Positions 45,776 through 54,211 of a DNA stretch of 64,000 bases are shown one piece after another. Both the position numbers and the translations under genes were made by a program. Position 1 is the stretch's first letter, and the number at the start of each line of letters is the position of its first letter. This DNA comes from Nocardia neocaledoniensis (lineage in GTDB: Bacteria; Actinomycetota; Actinomycetes; Mycobacteriales; Mycobacteriaceae). The notes beneath the pieces were generated by a model. It saw only the letters and a list, made by a program, of their open reading frames with translations, was not told where the DNA came from and did no database searches. Location of the stretch: assembly GCF_029868625.1 (NCBI RefSeq), contig NZ_JARWOJ010000268.1:1-64000 (forward strand). Direction: 5' to 3'.

Positions 45776-46445
45776 AACGTGTGGTCGTCTCGTTCGGGAC
45801 TGACGAATCTGACTCGCCGGCGGCGCAGTGCGGCTCGGGTCGATGGATGTGCATACGCCTTGTCGGCAATCACGGCCCCCGGGCGTGTCCGCGGCCTGCC
45901 CGGGCCGGTGCGGGCAACGCTGATCCCGTCGAGCAGCGGCAGGATTTGGGGGTTGTCACCGGCCTGACCGGGTGTGAGCAGCTCTCGCATCGGCAGGCCG
46001 CGGTCGTCGACTGCGAGGTGGCTTTTGGTACTCAGCCCGCCGCGCGACCGGCCGAACGCTTCCCCGCCCACGGCGATGCTTGCGCTGGTGGCGCCCCCCA
46101 TTTTCCGGGCGCCGGCAGCGTGTCGGTGAGCCCGGACAACAGTGGAATCCACACTTGAGATCCACTCGATCTGCCCGATCGAGTCATCCTTGACGATCAC
46201 TTCATTCAGAATCGCCTGCCAGGTGCCGTCAACGGTCCACATCCGCAGCCGCTCGTGGTCGGTTTTTCACGGCCCATATCGTTCGGGCAGGTCACGCCAC
46301 GGTGTGCCGGTCCGGAGCTTCCATAGAATCGCATTGATCACCTGCCGGTGATCACGCCACCGTCGGCCCCGGCCCGATATCGGCAGCATGGGCTCGATCC
46401 GAGCCCATGCCCGGTCCGTCAACTCGCCACGACCAACCACGTTCT
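45776..46445 (-). pseudogene. IS5-family transposase remnant
   Basis: From 46442 leftward the minus strand reads GRGELTDRAWARIEPMLPIS, HRQVINAILWKLRTGTPWRD with LPERYGP, then TGA where a Trp codon is expected. It continues KTDHERLRMWTVDGTWQAIL, DSTVVRAHRHAAGARKMGG (first Asp), RSRGGLSTKSHLAVDDRGLP, TPGQAGDNPQILPLLDGI and GAVIADKAYAHPSTRAAL. The C-terminal third is missing at the junction with the AbiEii fragment. One nonsense change plus truncation make it inactive. Terminal inverted repeats were not identified. Confidence 0.75.
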
Positions 46446-47079
46446 ACAGCTAACACCACCCAGCACAACGAATTACAGGACAGGGCCTAGGCCTTGGCGC
46501 ACCTGCCGAGAATGGACTGCTCTACAGCACACGAGTCCCCGGGTGCAACGCGCCGCCTGACACCGTCACACCCGCCGCTGCGGTCGTGTTGTTGGTACGA
46601 ATCGTCATCGACACTGACCTGGACCAGCTCCCGCCTCCAGTCCGATGGCTGAGCCGCTCTGCGCCGTCCTGCGTCGCCTGATCGACGAGCAGCGCGGAGA
46701 CCTCGACGAGAACCGGCTTGCCCTTGCGCTGGGTCTGTGAGGCATCAGCATGTGTCGTAATTGGAGCAACGATCAACTGCGTCGCGGCGGAGTGAGGTGG
46801 TGCTGGAATGGGGGTGGTCCATGTGTCGGCGTACTTGGCACGGAATGAGTACCACCGCACGGTCCGGTCCGCGCTACCCCCTCACGTCGGTTCAGGTCCG
46901 GTGAGAGAGACTTGTAGTGGGTCAGACCCTTAAGCTTGGAACGTCCCAGGACTTAGAGTAGCGCGGAAGGTCGCCCGCGCCTGCACGGACATCGTCAGTT
47001 CGGATCCTTCTGGCCCTGACTGAGCCCCAATACCAGGTGACGCGGTTGCTCAAAGCGCCGACCGTATTCGCCTGCAAGG
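46446..47079. other. Gap near the right end of the island
   Basis: About 630 bases. Open frames on both strands show no family features. No gene is called. Confidence 0.45.
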
Positions 47080-47437
47080 TCACGATGTCCGCCAGATGCT
47101 GGCGTGCTCGATCGCGGTAGCAGCCGCCCGGGCCACTAGGTAGTCGTTTCGGTGGTCATCCAGGCCGCTGGCAAGATCGGGTCGAACTGGCGTGCGGTGG
47201 CATCGAGGATCAGGCCATTGCAGCGGGTGGCCGTGTGCAGGAAAGCCAGAATCGTGTTGGCAGCGTCAAGCCAGCCTGCGATTGTGACTGCCTGTAGTGG
47301 AAACCCCTGCGCAGTAAGGGTATCCGTGACTTGCGGTGCGGATTGTAGACAGGCGCCATCGAGAGGTTGCTCGAGGCCAAGCCGGCGAGAATCCTCTGCG
47401 TCGACGCCAATGTGCTGGCGTCGATGGGATAGTGCAC
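47080..47437 (-). pseudogene. Broken second copy of the Cys-His-Asp small protein
   Basis: GTG 47437 with GAAGGAGG ahead starts HYPIDASTLASTQRILAGLA. The frame shifts near 47365 to LDGACLQSAPQVTDTLTAQG, VTIAGWLDAANTILAFLHTA and GLILDATARQFDP. It shifts again near 47145 to NDYLVARAAATAIEHASIW before TGA at 47080-47082. Each part aligns with the intact 119-residue protein at 33.3 kb. Cys, His and Asp are all kept, so the decay is recent. Confidence 0.7.
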
Positions 47438-47770
47438 GGTGCCTCCTTCGCAGTTGTGCCGGAGATGACGGACGCCGAAGGCGCTCATGGCGGCCCAACG
47501 ACGCGACATCCCGGCGCCGTGCCGCGTAGGTGGTTCACAGCTACGAACGAGGAAGCCGCCGCGGGGCTGCCCGCACTGATCTGGCGAGCTGTGGAACCCG
47601 GCGGACTCACAACTAAGTCCCAACAAACTCGCTCGACGTCGCCGTCGTCGGTCGTAGCGCAGAGTTGCGAAGAGTTGTCGAGAACGGGCATCTGTCCAGG
47701 TCAGGGTATGATTTGCGCAACGCTCTGGTAGTCTAAAGTCGCATCTGGTAGTCGAGTCGCTCGGCTCTGT
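47438..47770. other. Region before the tRNA-Ala fragment with a short direct repeat
   Basis: No gene is recognised. TCTGGTAGTC occurs at 47724-47733 and 47744-47753, 20 bases apart, close to the tRNA fragment. These could be arm-type integrase sites of a lost element. Confidence 0.35.
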
Positions 47771-47802
47771 GGGGGTCAGGGGTTCGAGTCCCCTTAGCTC
47801 CA
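47771..47802 (+). other. Orphan 3' fragment of a tRNA-Ala gene (attR-like)
   Basis: Thirty-two bases match the variable loop (GGGGGTC), T arm (AGGGG-TTCGAGT-CCCCT) and acceptor 3' end (TAGCTCC plus discriminator A) of actinobacterial tRNA-Ala. The 5' part of a tRNA is absent: nothing upstream pairs with TAGCTCC or forms an anticodon arm. A terminator follows directly. This is what remains at the far end of an element that integrated into a tRNA-Ala gene. Confidence 0.6.
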
Positions 47803-47810
47803 CTTTCGAC

Positions 47811-47844
47811 AAAGGGTCCGGCTTTCGAGCCGGACCCTTTTTTC
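47811..47844 (+). terminator. Strong intrinsic terminator
   Basis: The stem AAAGGGTCCGGC / GCCGGACCCTTT with loop TTTCGA is followed by TTT. It probably belonged to the intact tRNA-Ala gene and now lies 7 bases beyond the tRNA fragment. Confidence 0.85.
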
Positions 47845-47846
47845 GT

Positions 47847-48908
47847 TCAACCGCTATTCGCGTCGCGCTCGACGGCGGCTGGTGTGGTGTGGATACCTCG
47901 AGCCCAGCGGACGATGCGCCAGAACTTCTTGCGGACCCGCCATCCGCGGGCCGTTTGCCCGTCGGAGGTCAGGGCCGACAGGTGGCGGATGAGGGCGGCG
48001 CGTTCGGTGGCGGGGATTCGCGGGTGGACGAGTGCGCATGCCACGGCGTCGTGGGCGCAGTAGGGGCGGTCTCGGTCGTAGGCGTGCCGGGCCGTGTCGA
48101 GGACCTCGGTGGGCGGGTAGTGCCCGATGGACGCCAGGCACAGGCGGGCTAGTTTCGTGAGGGGGCTGGGGAAGAGGCCGTGCGCGACGGTGTCGCCCGG
48201 GAGGCCTTCGGCGAGTGCGATGAGGCCGGTGCGGAGTCGTGGATCATCCGGGGTCGGGATGTCGACCGATGGCGGGAAATCGCCGGCCGAGTAGGACAGG
48301 ACGACCCAGGCCTCGTCCGTGGAGTCGAATGCCGCGTGCACCGCTGTGCGAAGGTCGGGTCGTGGCAGTCTGGCCACGCACAGCAGGTTCGCCTCGGCGA
48401 CATCGCGCAGGACGACGCTCAGCCGCCACGGGTCGGCAACCGACATCCGGTCCAGTGCCGCGAGGTAGTAGGCGCCGTCGAATTCGACGTCACGGGGCCG
48501 CATTTCGGTGAACACGGTTCGGACGGTGGAATCCGGCAGCCATTCCATCGGCACCGGGCCGAAGAACGCCACGAGCCGGATGACGACCTGGTCGAGTGGG
48601 AGCGGGCCGGCCGGCTCCGACGGGAGGCGGGCGAGCGTGTCACGCAGGGCGGCGGTGAGCCGGGACCGGGAGACATCCGGCAGAGCTTCGGGGAGCAGGT
48701 ATCGGTACGTGTGGGCATACCGACGATGGACGTGACGGCTGATGCCGAGCAGGTCGGCGACCAGCTGGTCATGGGCGACGCGGCCATCGATCACGAGCTG
48801 ACGCCAGATCAGGGCCGAGGCGTATCGGCGCCGCTCGTTGGAATCGGGCGGGCGGGGATCACGGCGGAAGAGCTCGGCTCCGACATCGGGGTGGCCGGTC
48901 ATGACCAT
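47847..48908 (-). CDS. Hypothetical protein, unknown function
   Basis: This ~353-residue soluble protein is Arg- and Asp-rich, with no recognised domain. Notable stretches are WRQLVIDGRVAHDQLVADLL, HDAVACALVHPRIPATERAA and a basic C-terminus RVRKKFWRIVRWARG. The start is uncertain: ATG 48908, ATG 48902 and codons further upstream to 49037 are all open. Codon use matches the core. It is the first gene right of the island. Confidence 0.6.
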   Translation of the reverse strand: MVMTGHPDVGAELFRRDPRPPDSNERRRYASALIWRQLVIDGRVAHDQLVADLLGISRHVHRRYAHTYRYLLPEALPDVSRSRLTAALRDTLARLPSEPAGPLPLDQVVIRLVAFFGPVPMEWLPDSTVRTVFTEMRPRDVEFDGAYYLAALDRMSVADPWRLSVVLRDVAEANLLCVARLPRPDLRTAVHAAFDSTDEAWVVLSYSAGDFPPSVDIPTPDDPRLRTGLIALAEGLPGDTVAHGLFPSPLTKLARLCLASIGHYPPTEVLDTARHAYDRDRPYCAHDAVACALVHPRIPATERAALIRHLSALTSDGQTARGWRVRKKFWRIVRWARGIHTTPAAVERDANSG

Positions 48909-49065
48909 GGAGGATAGGCCAGGGGCGGGGGCGTAGCTGGCGATGTAGCAGGAGTCGGGCGGCCGCGCCGAAGGTCTCCCGATCACCGGGAGAGGGTCGC
49001 GGGGAGTCGCCGAGCCGGCCTTAGTGTCCCGGATCACATGATCTGCCCACTAAGGAGCTCTCCCG

Positions 49066-49782
49066 ATGCGTCTCATGAAGTCTCGCCTGTCCGCGATCGC
49101 CGGTGCGATCGTCTCGGTGGCCGCGCTCAGCGTGGCCGGTAGCGGTAGCGCGGTCGCCGCGCCGCAGACCGGTGAAATGTTTCTCACCTTCGTCCGGCAC
49201 GCCCAGTCGGCGGGCAATGCCTCCGGGCTGATCGACACGTCGATCCCGGGCCCCGGGCTGACCGACCTGGGCAGGCAGCAGGCCGCGGCGGTCGCGGAGT
49301 TCCTCGGCGACTGCAAGTTCGACGGTGTCTACGCCTCGACGATGGTCCGGACCCAGCAGACGGCGGAGCCGACCTCGGCGCGGTGTGGTGAGTCCACCAT
49401 CGTCGAGGAGGGCTTCCACGAGATCGAGGCCGGCGACTACGAGGGCACCCCGGAAGCAGACGCGACCAAGGGCTATCTCGCCGCGCCGATCCAGTGGATG
49501 CAGGGCAACCTGGACGCCCGGATCCCCGGCTCCCTCAACGGCCACGAGTTCAAGAAGCGCGTCGACGACTCCATCCAGGACGTCCAGGACCGCGGCGACA
49601 AGCGCGCGGTGATCTTCTCCCACGGCGGCACCATCATGATCTGGGCGCTCATGTCGGTCTCGAACCCGGACATGAGCAAGCTGCAGTCCGATCCGCTGCA
49701 CAACACCGGTCGGGTGGTCGTGAAGGGCAGCCCGGCGAAGGGCTGGAAGCTCGTCTCCTGGGACGGCCACGCCGTCTCCTGA
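49066..49782 (+). CDS. Secreted histidine-phosphatase-superfamily protein
   Basis: This 238-residue protein has a signal peptide (residues 1-~31, IAGAIVSVAALSVAGSGSAV, cleavage near AVAA). Its phosphoglycerate-mutase-like domain shows FVRHAQSAGNASG (catalytic His in the RH-x-Q form of RHG), TMVRTQQTAEP, the acidic FHEIEAGDYEG and IFSHGGTIMIW (second His). AAGGAG precedes the ATG. It probably dephosphorylates an extracellular or envelope substrate. Confidence 0.88.
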   Translation: MRLMKSRLSAIAGAIVSVAALSVAGSGSAVAAPQTGEMFLTFVRHAQSAGNASGLIDTSIPGPGLTDLGRQQAAAVAEFLGDCKFDGVYASTMVRTQQTAEPTSARCGESTIVEEGFHEIEAGDYEGTPEADATKGYLAAPIQWMQGNLDARIPGSLNGHEFKKRVDDSIQDVQDRGDKRAVIFSHGGTIMIWALMSVSNPDMSKLQSDPLHNTGRVVVKGSPAKGWKLVSWDGHAVS

Positions 49783-49796
49783 GGCCCGAACCAGGG

Positions 49797-49836
49797 CGGT
49801 GTCATCGTCGAGCACTGGCGTTCGACGATGACACCG
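49797..49836. terminator. Long perfect hairpin after the histidine phosphatase gene
   Basis: A 15-base perfect stem (CGGTGTCATCGTCGA / TCGACGATGACACCG) with a 10-base loop starts 15 bases after the stop. It can serve as a terminator for both this gene and the convergent SDR gene. Confidence 0.8.
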
Positions 49837-49989
49837 GGCCTTCCCCTGCTGTGAGACATCGGTCCGAGGTGGAAGCGGTTGCGTACCAGCCGGGTACCAC
49901 CGTGTCGTGCGGGCACGACTCGCTTCGGTGCGCATCGGACCAGTTGCCCGACGCGTCGCGTTCACCTCGGCAAGTCCTTTCGGCGGGCG

Positions 49990-50799
49990 TCAGGACAACC
50001 GGGTTCTGTCGAGGTACGCCTGCCGCCGTGCCTGGTCGTATGCGCCGTAGTCGGCGCCTCCGACGAATCGTTTGAGTTGCCACATGATCGGCGCGGGAAT
50101 CAGTTCCTCCAGGAGCCCGATCGGTGCGAGATACCGCGGCACGGTGATTTCGCCGCGCCCGTGGCCGGCACTGTCGACGATCGCCGCGGCGACGTGTTCG
50201 GGCTCCAGGGTCGGTTGCAGACGTAACCGGACACCGGCGGTCAGGTCCGTCCGGGTCGCGGCGGGCAGGATCGTGCTCAGGGTGACACCGGTGCCCGCGA
50301 GTTCGGCGCGGAGGGCCCGAGAGAGGGCGACCACGCCGAACTTGGATGCGGAGTAGGTGGCGATCCCAGGAGTGGTGATCTTGCCTGCCATCGACGACAC
50401 GTTGACGATGTGCCCGCGGCGGCGTCGGATCATGTCGGGCAGAACGAGACGGGTCCCGGTCAGTACCGCACCCAGGTTGATCGCCAGCTCCCGCTGCAAC
50501 GCGTCGAGGTCCTGGTCGACGAAGCGCCCCATGTGCTGGATTCCCGCGTTGTTGACCAACATGTCGATCGGCCCTCGCTCTGACGCGGCCCGGAGGAACT
50601 CTTCGAAGCTGGCTCGGTTGGTGACATCGAGGTGGTACGCGTGAGCGCCGAGCTCTTCCGCTGTCTCCTGAGCGGCGGGGAGATCACGGTCACCGATCCA
50701 GACCGTCGCCCCGCGCCAGATGAGTTCCGCTACGGTGGCGCGCCCGATGCCCCTGGCGCCGCCGGTCACACATACCCGTGCGCCGTCGAGGTCGATCAC
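49990..50799 (-). CDS. Short-chain dehydrogenase/reductase
   Basis: This 269-residue protein has the classical SDR motifs: VTGGARGIGRATV (cofactor), NNAG (LVNNAGIQHMG), Ser in VNVSSMAGKI and YSASK (catalytic Tyr and Lys). It oxidises or reduces an unknown alcohol or ketone with NAD(P). GTG 50799 overlaps the stop of the upstream gene (GTGA). The pair is divergent from a TetR gene with a palindrome between. Confidence 0.9.
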   Translation of the reverse strand: MIDLDGARVCVTGGARGIGRATVAELIWRGATVWIGDRDLPAAQETAEELGAHAYHLDVTNRASFEEFLRAASERGPIDMLVNNAGIQHMGRFVDQDLDALQRELAINLGAVLTGTRLVLPDMIRRRRGHIVNVSSMAGKITTPGIATYSASKFGVVALSRALRAELAGTGVTLSTILPAATRTDLTAGVRLRLQPTLEPEHVAAAIVDSAGHGRGEITVPRYLAPIGLLEELIPAPIMWQLKRFVGGADYGAYDQARRQAYLDRTRLS

Positions 50800-51482
50800 A
50801 GCGGGCTCCCCACCGGGTGCCGCAGCGCGAAGTACGCGATGAGGCGGATCTCGCCGGCGTCCGTGCGCAGCAATGCGCGTCCCAGGTAGACGCCGGGCGT
50901 CAGCTCGACGATTTCGTCGCGGGTCTTGCGGATCGGGAAGGTGCGGACGCCGGGGTTCCTGTACCGTGGCACGCCGTAGTCCAAGGCGCGCACCGTTACC
51001 CGTGGCTCGATCAGACCCTGTTGGACCGAGTGGTCGAAGCCGAACCCCTCCGCTTCCCCGCCGACCATGCGAAGCCCGAGATATCCGAACGTGACGACAG
51101 GCATCGCCACCATGGCGAGCGGCGAGAGCCGGTTCAGGCCCGTCCCCGCCGCCAGGTCGAACGACTTGCCCCGCCAGGTCGGATCGATCCGCATGAGCTG
51201 ATTCGCGAGCTTCGCCTCGGGGATACCGAACAGCTTGCCGACGATCTGACCATCGAGCTTCCCGTCGAGGTCGCGTGGTTCGGCGCCGGCGCCGAAGAGC
51301 TGTGACAGGGCCTCGCGGTCGTCCCTGCTGCCCAATTCTCTGAGATACGACCATGTTTCGGCACGCGCTCGCGTCGGGCTGTGCTCGGCGAGCGCGCGGA
51401 GTTCGCTCAGCATCGTGGTCGGGGTTGACGGTCGCAGTTCGGTAGTGCCCGACACTGCGACGGCCTCGAGTTCAGCGTTCAT
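50796..51482 (-). CDS. Hypothetical protein coupled to an SDR
   Basis: This 228-residue protein was not assigned to a family. It contains FGIPEAKLANQLMRIDPTWR, one hydrophobic stretch (LAMVAMPVVTFGYLGLRMV, ~125-143) and a C-terminal beta-rich part (TVRALDYGVPRYRN). ATG 51482 has GGGAGG six bases ahead. It is translationally coupled to the SDR and probably controlled by the divergent TetR. Confidence 0.75.
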   Translation of the reverse strand: MNAELEAVAVSGTTELRPSTPTTMLSELRALAEHSPTRARAETWSYLRELGSRDDREALSQLFGAGAEPRDLDGKLDGQIVGKLFGIPEAKLANQLMRIDPTWRGKSFDLAAGTGLNRLSPLAMVAMPVVTFGYLGLRMVGGEAEGFGFDHSVQQGLIEPRVTVRALDYGVPRYRNPGVRTFPIRKTRDEIVELTPGVYLGRALLRTDAGEIRLIAYFALRHPVGSPL

Positions 51483-51518
51483 CACGCCTCCCAATCTGTA
51501 CGGGCTGATGCCTGTCTA

Positions 51519-51542
51519 TTCTGGTACAAGACTGTGCCAGAA
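51519..51542. promoter_or_regulatory. Inverted repeat between the TetR gene and the SDR operon
   Basis: The arms TTCTGGTACA (51519-51528) and TGTGCCAGAA (51533-51542) form a 10-base inverted repeat with one mismatch and a 4-base centre. It lies between divergent starts (51482 and 51591), the normal place for a TetR operator. Confidence 0.65.
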
Positions 51543-51590
51543 TTGAATGTGGGCTGTCAATGGTGAGGTCGCGTACGGGGAAGTGGGAGA

Positions 51591-52301
51591 ATGGCACGCG
51601 TGTCCGCGGCCGGTGAACGTAGTTACGGGGGAGAGTCGGCACCGGAACGCGTCCGCCGCCGACGGTCCAGGCTTATCGATGCCGCGTTGACAGCCATGGC
51701 CGAGAATCGCTGGCGCTCAGCGACTGTCGCCGGGATCTGCGCCGAGGCCCAGCTCAACAAGAGGTACTTCTACGAGAGCTTCACCGATCTCGACATGCTG
51801 GCGAGCGCGGTGATCGATGATGTCGCGGCGGAGGTCGGTCAGGCTGCGGTCACTGCGTATCTGCGGTCGGTCGAACTTCCCCTGCCGGAGCAAGCACGCG
51901 CCGCGGTCGACGCGGTGGTGGGCGCTTTGGGCACCGACCCGCGCAAGGCGCTCGTCCTCCTCGGTGGTGTGGCCGACAGCCCGGCGGCCCATGGCCGGCG
52001 TGCTGATGCGATGAAGGGTCTGACCGCGATCCTTGTTGGTCACGCTCGCAGCGTGCATGGCGTCGAATTGGAGGAGGACTCGCTCGCGTCGACCGCTCCG
52101 GCCTTTGTGATCGGTGGGACCGCGCAGGCCATCCTGTCCTGGGTGGACGGCACCGCCACGATCGAGCGGAGCCGGCTCGTCGAGGACATCGCATCGCTGT
52201 GGCTCGCTCTGGGCGAAAGCGCGGCGGGCATCGCCCGGACGAGACTCGAAGCAGGGACGTACAGGGTCGGCGGCGGGAGCGGAATCAATCCCGCGCCGTG
52301 A
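51591..52301 (+). CDS. TetR-family transcriptional regulator
   Basis: This 236-residue protein has a TetR HTH at ~25-70 (RSRLIDAALTAMAENRWRSA, TVAGICAEAQLNKRYFYESF) and an all-helical ligand domain. It is divergent from the hypothetical-SDR operon with a palindrome in between, so that operon is its probable target. Its 3' end overlaps the convergent GlxA-like gene by 17 bases. Confidence 0.88.
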   Translation: MARVSAAGERSYGGESAPERVRRRRSRLIDAALTAMAENRWRSATVAGICAEAQLNKRYFYESFTDLDMLASAVIDDVAAEVGQAAVTAYLRSVELPLPEQARAAVDAVVGALGTDPRKALVLLGGVADSPAAHGRRADAMKGLTAILVGHARSVHGVELEEDSLASTAPAFVIGGTAQAILSWVDGTATIERSRLVEDIASLWLALGESAAGIARTRLEAGTYRVGGGSGINPAP

Positions 52302-53241
52302 AGCGAGTTCGGTAGCGGTGGGGAGAGATTCCCACTTCCTGGGTGAAGGCGGTGCGGAAGGTGACGGGGGAGCCGAAACCGACTTCGGTGGCTATGTGGT
52401 CGATCTGGTGGGTGGTGGATTCGAGGAGTTCCCTTGCGGCGGCGAGGCGTTCGGTGGTGACCCAGCGCATGGGGGTGGTGCCGACGTCGCGGGCGAACTG
52501 GCGGGCCAGGGTGCGCGGGGAGGTGTTCGCCGCGGCGGCCAGCTCGGTGAGGGTGACGGGATGGGGGAGGCGGTCGCGGAGCCAGGCGCGCAGATCGTCG
52601 AGCCAGGAGGCCTCGTCGGTCAGGGGGTCGGCGTGGACGTATTGGGCCTGGTCGCCATCGCGGTGGGCGGCGATGACGAGATTGCGGGCGATGGTGTTGG
52701 CGGCGCGTTCGCCGTGGTCGCGGCGGATCAGATGCAGGCACAGGTCGAGGCCCGCGGCGGAACCGGCGCTGGTGAGGGTGTTTTCGTCCTCGACGTAGAT
52801 CGCGCGGGCGTCCACCTCGACCTCCGGGTACATCCGTTCGAGCAGGGGTGCGTGGCGCCAGTGGGTGGTGGCGCGGCGGCCGTCGAGCAGGCCCGCCTCG
52901 GCGAGGGCGAACGCGCCGGTGCACAGGGCGGCGACCCGGGCGCCACGCGCGGCGGCCCGGCGCAGTTCCCGGAGCAGAGGTGCGCCGACCGAGCGTCCGG
53001 GCGGGACCGCGGGCACCAGGATCGTGTCGGCGGTGGCGAGCGCGCGCAGTGACCGATGGGGGTGCAGGCGGGCGCCGGTGTGGGTGCGGACGCCGCGCAG
53101 GTCACCGCACAGCGCCACGTCGTAGAGCGGTGGCGCGCCCGGATCCCAGTCGTAGCCGAGCGCTTCGAGCGGCATGCCGATCTCGAACAGGGTCATCCCG
53201 TCGACCAGCGGAACCGCGATGGTGGGTCGCTGCTGAGCCAT
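52285..53241 (-). CDS. GlxA-type transcriptional regulator (DJ-1/PfpI plus AraC HTH)
   Basis: This 318-residue protein has an N-terminal DJ-1/PfpI-like domain (IAVPLVDGMTLFEIGMPLEA; nucleophile-elbow position RVAALCTGAFALAEAGLLDG) and a C-terminal AraC domain with two HTHs (VTLTELAAAANTSPRTLARQ and HIATEVGFGSPVTFRTAF). ATG 53241 begins the conserved MAQQRPTIAVPLVDG. It is divergent from the methyltransferase gene; its target is unknown. Confidence 0.9.
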   Translation of the reverse strand: MAQQRPTIAVPLVDGMTLFEIGMPLEALGYDWDPGAPPLYDVALCGDLRGVRTHTGARLHPHRSLRALATADTILVPAVPPGRSVGAPLLRELRRAAARGARVAALCTGAFALAEAGLLDGRRATTHWRHAPLLERMYPEVEVDARAIYVEDENTLTSAGSAAGLDLCLHLIRRDHGERAANTIARNLVIAAHRDGDQAQYVHADPLTDEASWLDDLRAWLRDRLPHPVTLTELAAAANTSPRTLARQFARDVGTTPMRWVTTERLAAARELLESTTHQIDHIATEVGFGSPVTFRTAFTQEVGISPHRYRTRFTARD

Positions 53242-53511
53242 GGCAAAATCCAATCGGTTTATGTCGATCCTGCCACTCCCGCGACTGCCCGTCCACTGCG
53301 ATCGTTGACCTATGCCAGTCATCGCAGAGAACCCACGCCCCGCATTCGCCCGCTCGCTCCGCGCCACCGTCCGCCACATCGCCGGCGGCATCGACGCGTT
53401 CGCCCGCGTCCGCCACGGCACCCCCGTCCCACCCGACCACCCCGCCCGCGAACAGCACGATGCGGCCGCCGGCAGCTGGCCGCGCGCTCTCGCGTCGACC
53501 AGAATGGCCAG

Positions 53512-54189
53512 GTGCCCGACCTCCTCGACGACACCAGCCTCGAACGCTCCGCCGTGGTGGCGAACAACGCGATGAACCGCGAGCGCGGCCTCGCCGGCGT
53601 CAACAGCTATGCCCGCGAACTCGGCTTCGATCCGTACGAGCGGCTGGCCGAACGGCTGCGGCACGATCCCACGGCGGAGGTCACCTGGATCGATGTGTGC
53701 TGTGGCTCCGGTCGAGCGCTGCTCGAGGCCGAAAGCCGGTTCGCCCGAGAGTTTCCGGACGCCGAGGTGGCCCTGATCGGCGTCGATCTGGTCGACTTCT
53801 TCGCCGCCCGGCCGCGCACCCCGCGCCTGCGTCTGGTCGCCGCTTCCGCCTTGACCTGGACCCCGGATCGCCCGGCCGATCTGGTGACCTGCGTGCACGG
53901 GCTGCACTACCTCGGCGACAAGCTCGCCATGATCCGGGCCATGGCGGAGTGGACCGCGGCGAGCGGTCTCCTGTGCGCGGATCTCGACCTCGACGAGATC
54001 CGGGGCGTCGTGCCCGCAACCGTTCTCGCGGAGTTGCGTGCCGCAGGCCTGGCCTACGACCGGCGCGCCCACCGGCTGCGCGGTGTGGGACCGCGGGTGC
54101 CGCATTTCTCGGCGACCTATCTGGGTGCCGACGACACCGAGGGGCCCGGCTACACCGGGCAACCCTCGGTCCGCTCGTATTACCGCTGA
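53512..54189 (+). CDS. SAM-dependent methyltransferase (class I)
   Basis: This ~225-residue protein has motif I VTWIDVCCGSGRALLEAE, acidic motif VALIGVDLVDFF, and a motif IV region PADLVTCVHGLHYLGDKLAM. The substrate is unknown. The start is uncertain: GTG 53512 lacks a strong ribosome site, and the ~270 bases upstream hold no clear gene. Confidence 0.75.
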   Translation: MPDLLDDTSLERSAVVANNAMNRERGLAGVNSYARELGFDPYERLAERLRHDPTAEVTWIDVCCGSGRALLEAESRFAREFPDAEVALIGVDLVDFFAARPRTPRLRLVAASALTWTPDRPADLVTCVHGLHYLGDKLAMIRAMAEWTAASGLLCADLDLDEIRGVVPATVLAELRAAGLAYDRRAHRLRGVGPRVPHFSATYLGADDTEGPGYTGQPSVRSYYR

Positions 54190-54211
54190 GCTCCGCGCAT
54201 CCGGAGTCCGA

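Larger units (their letters stand above)
20549..47802. mobile_element. Composite genomic island between tRNA-Asn and a tRNA-Ala fragment
   Basis: The segment starts at tRNA-Asn with a tyrosine integrase and an excisionase and ends at a 3' tRNA-Ala fragment. Between them lie remnants of at least four kinds of mobile element, several frameshifted genes, long gene-poor gaps of lower GC, and discrete cargo (phosphonate-type transporter, SMR pumps, swivel-kinase cluster, CHAT protein). Both flanks are compact core DNA. The two ends belong to different tRNA genes, so at least two insertions, or an insertion plus a deletion, built it. Confidence 0.7.

Noticed and set aside
47690..47802. 3' end of a tmRNA (ssrA) gene
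   Set aside because: The AGCTCCA end first suggested ssrA, but the GGGGGTC variable loop plus AGGGG/CCCCT T arm and TTAGCTCCA fit tRNA-Ala better, and the known actinobacterial ssrA end is different.
47730..47802. A complete tRNA ending at 47802
   Set aside because: No 5' acceptor strand pairs with TAGCTCC and no 5-base anticodon stem with a 7-base loop can be drawn in the upstream 45 bases.
53312..53575. Short plus-strand gene before the methyltransferase
   Set aside because: Its second half is the methyltransferase in another frame, and its first half shows no family features or ribosome site.
52285..54162. A 625-residue minus-strand protein with the GlxA domains at its C-terminus
   Set aside because: Only the part from ATG 53241 has family sequence; the rest is antisense to the methyltransferase gene.
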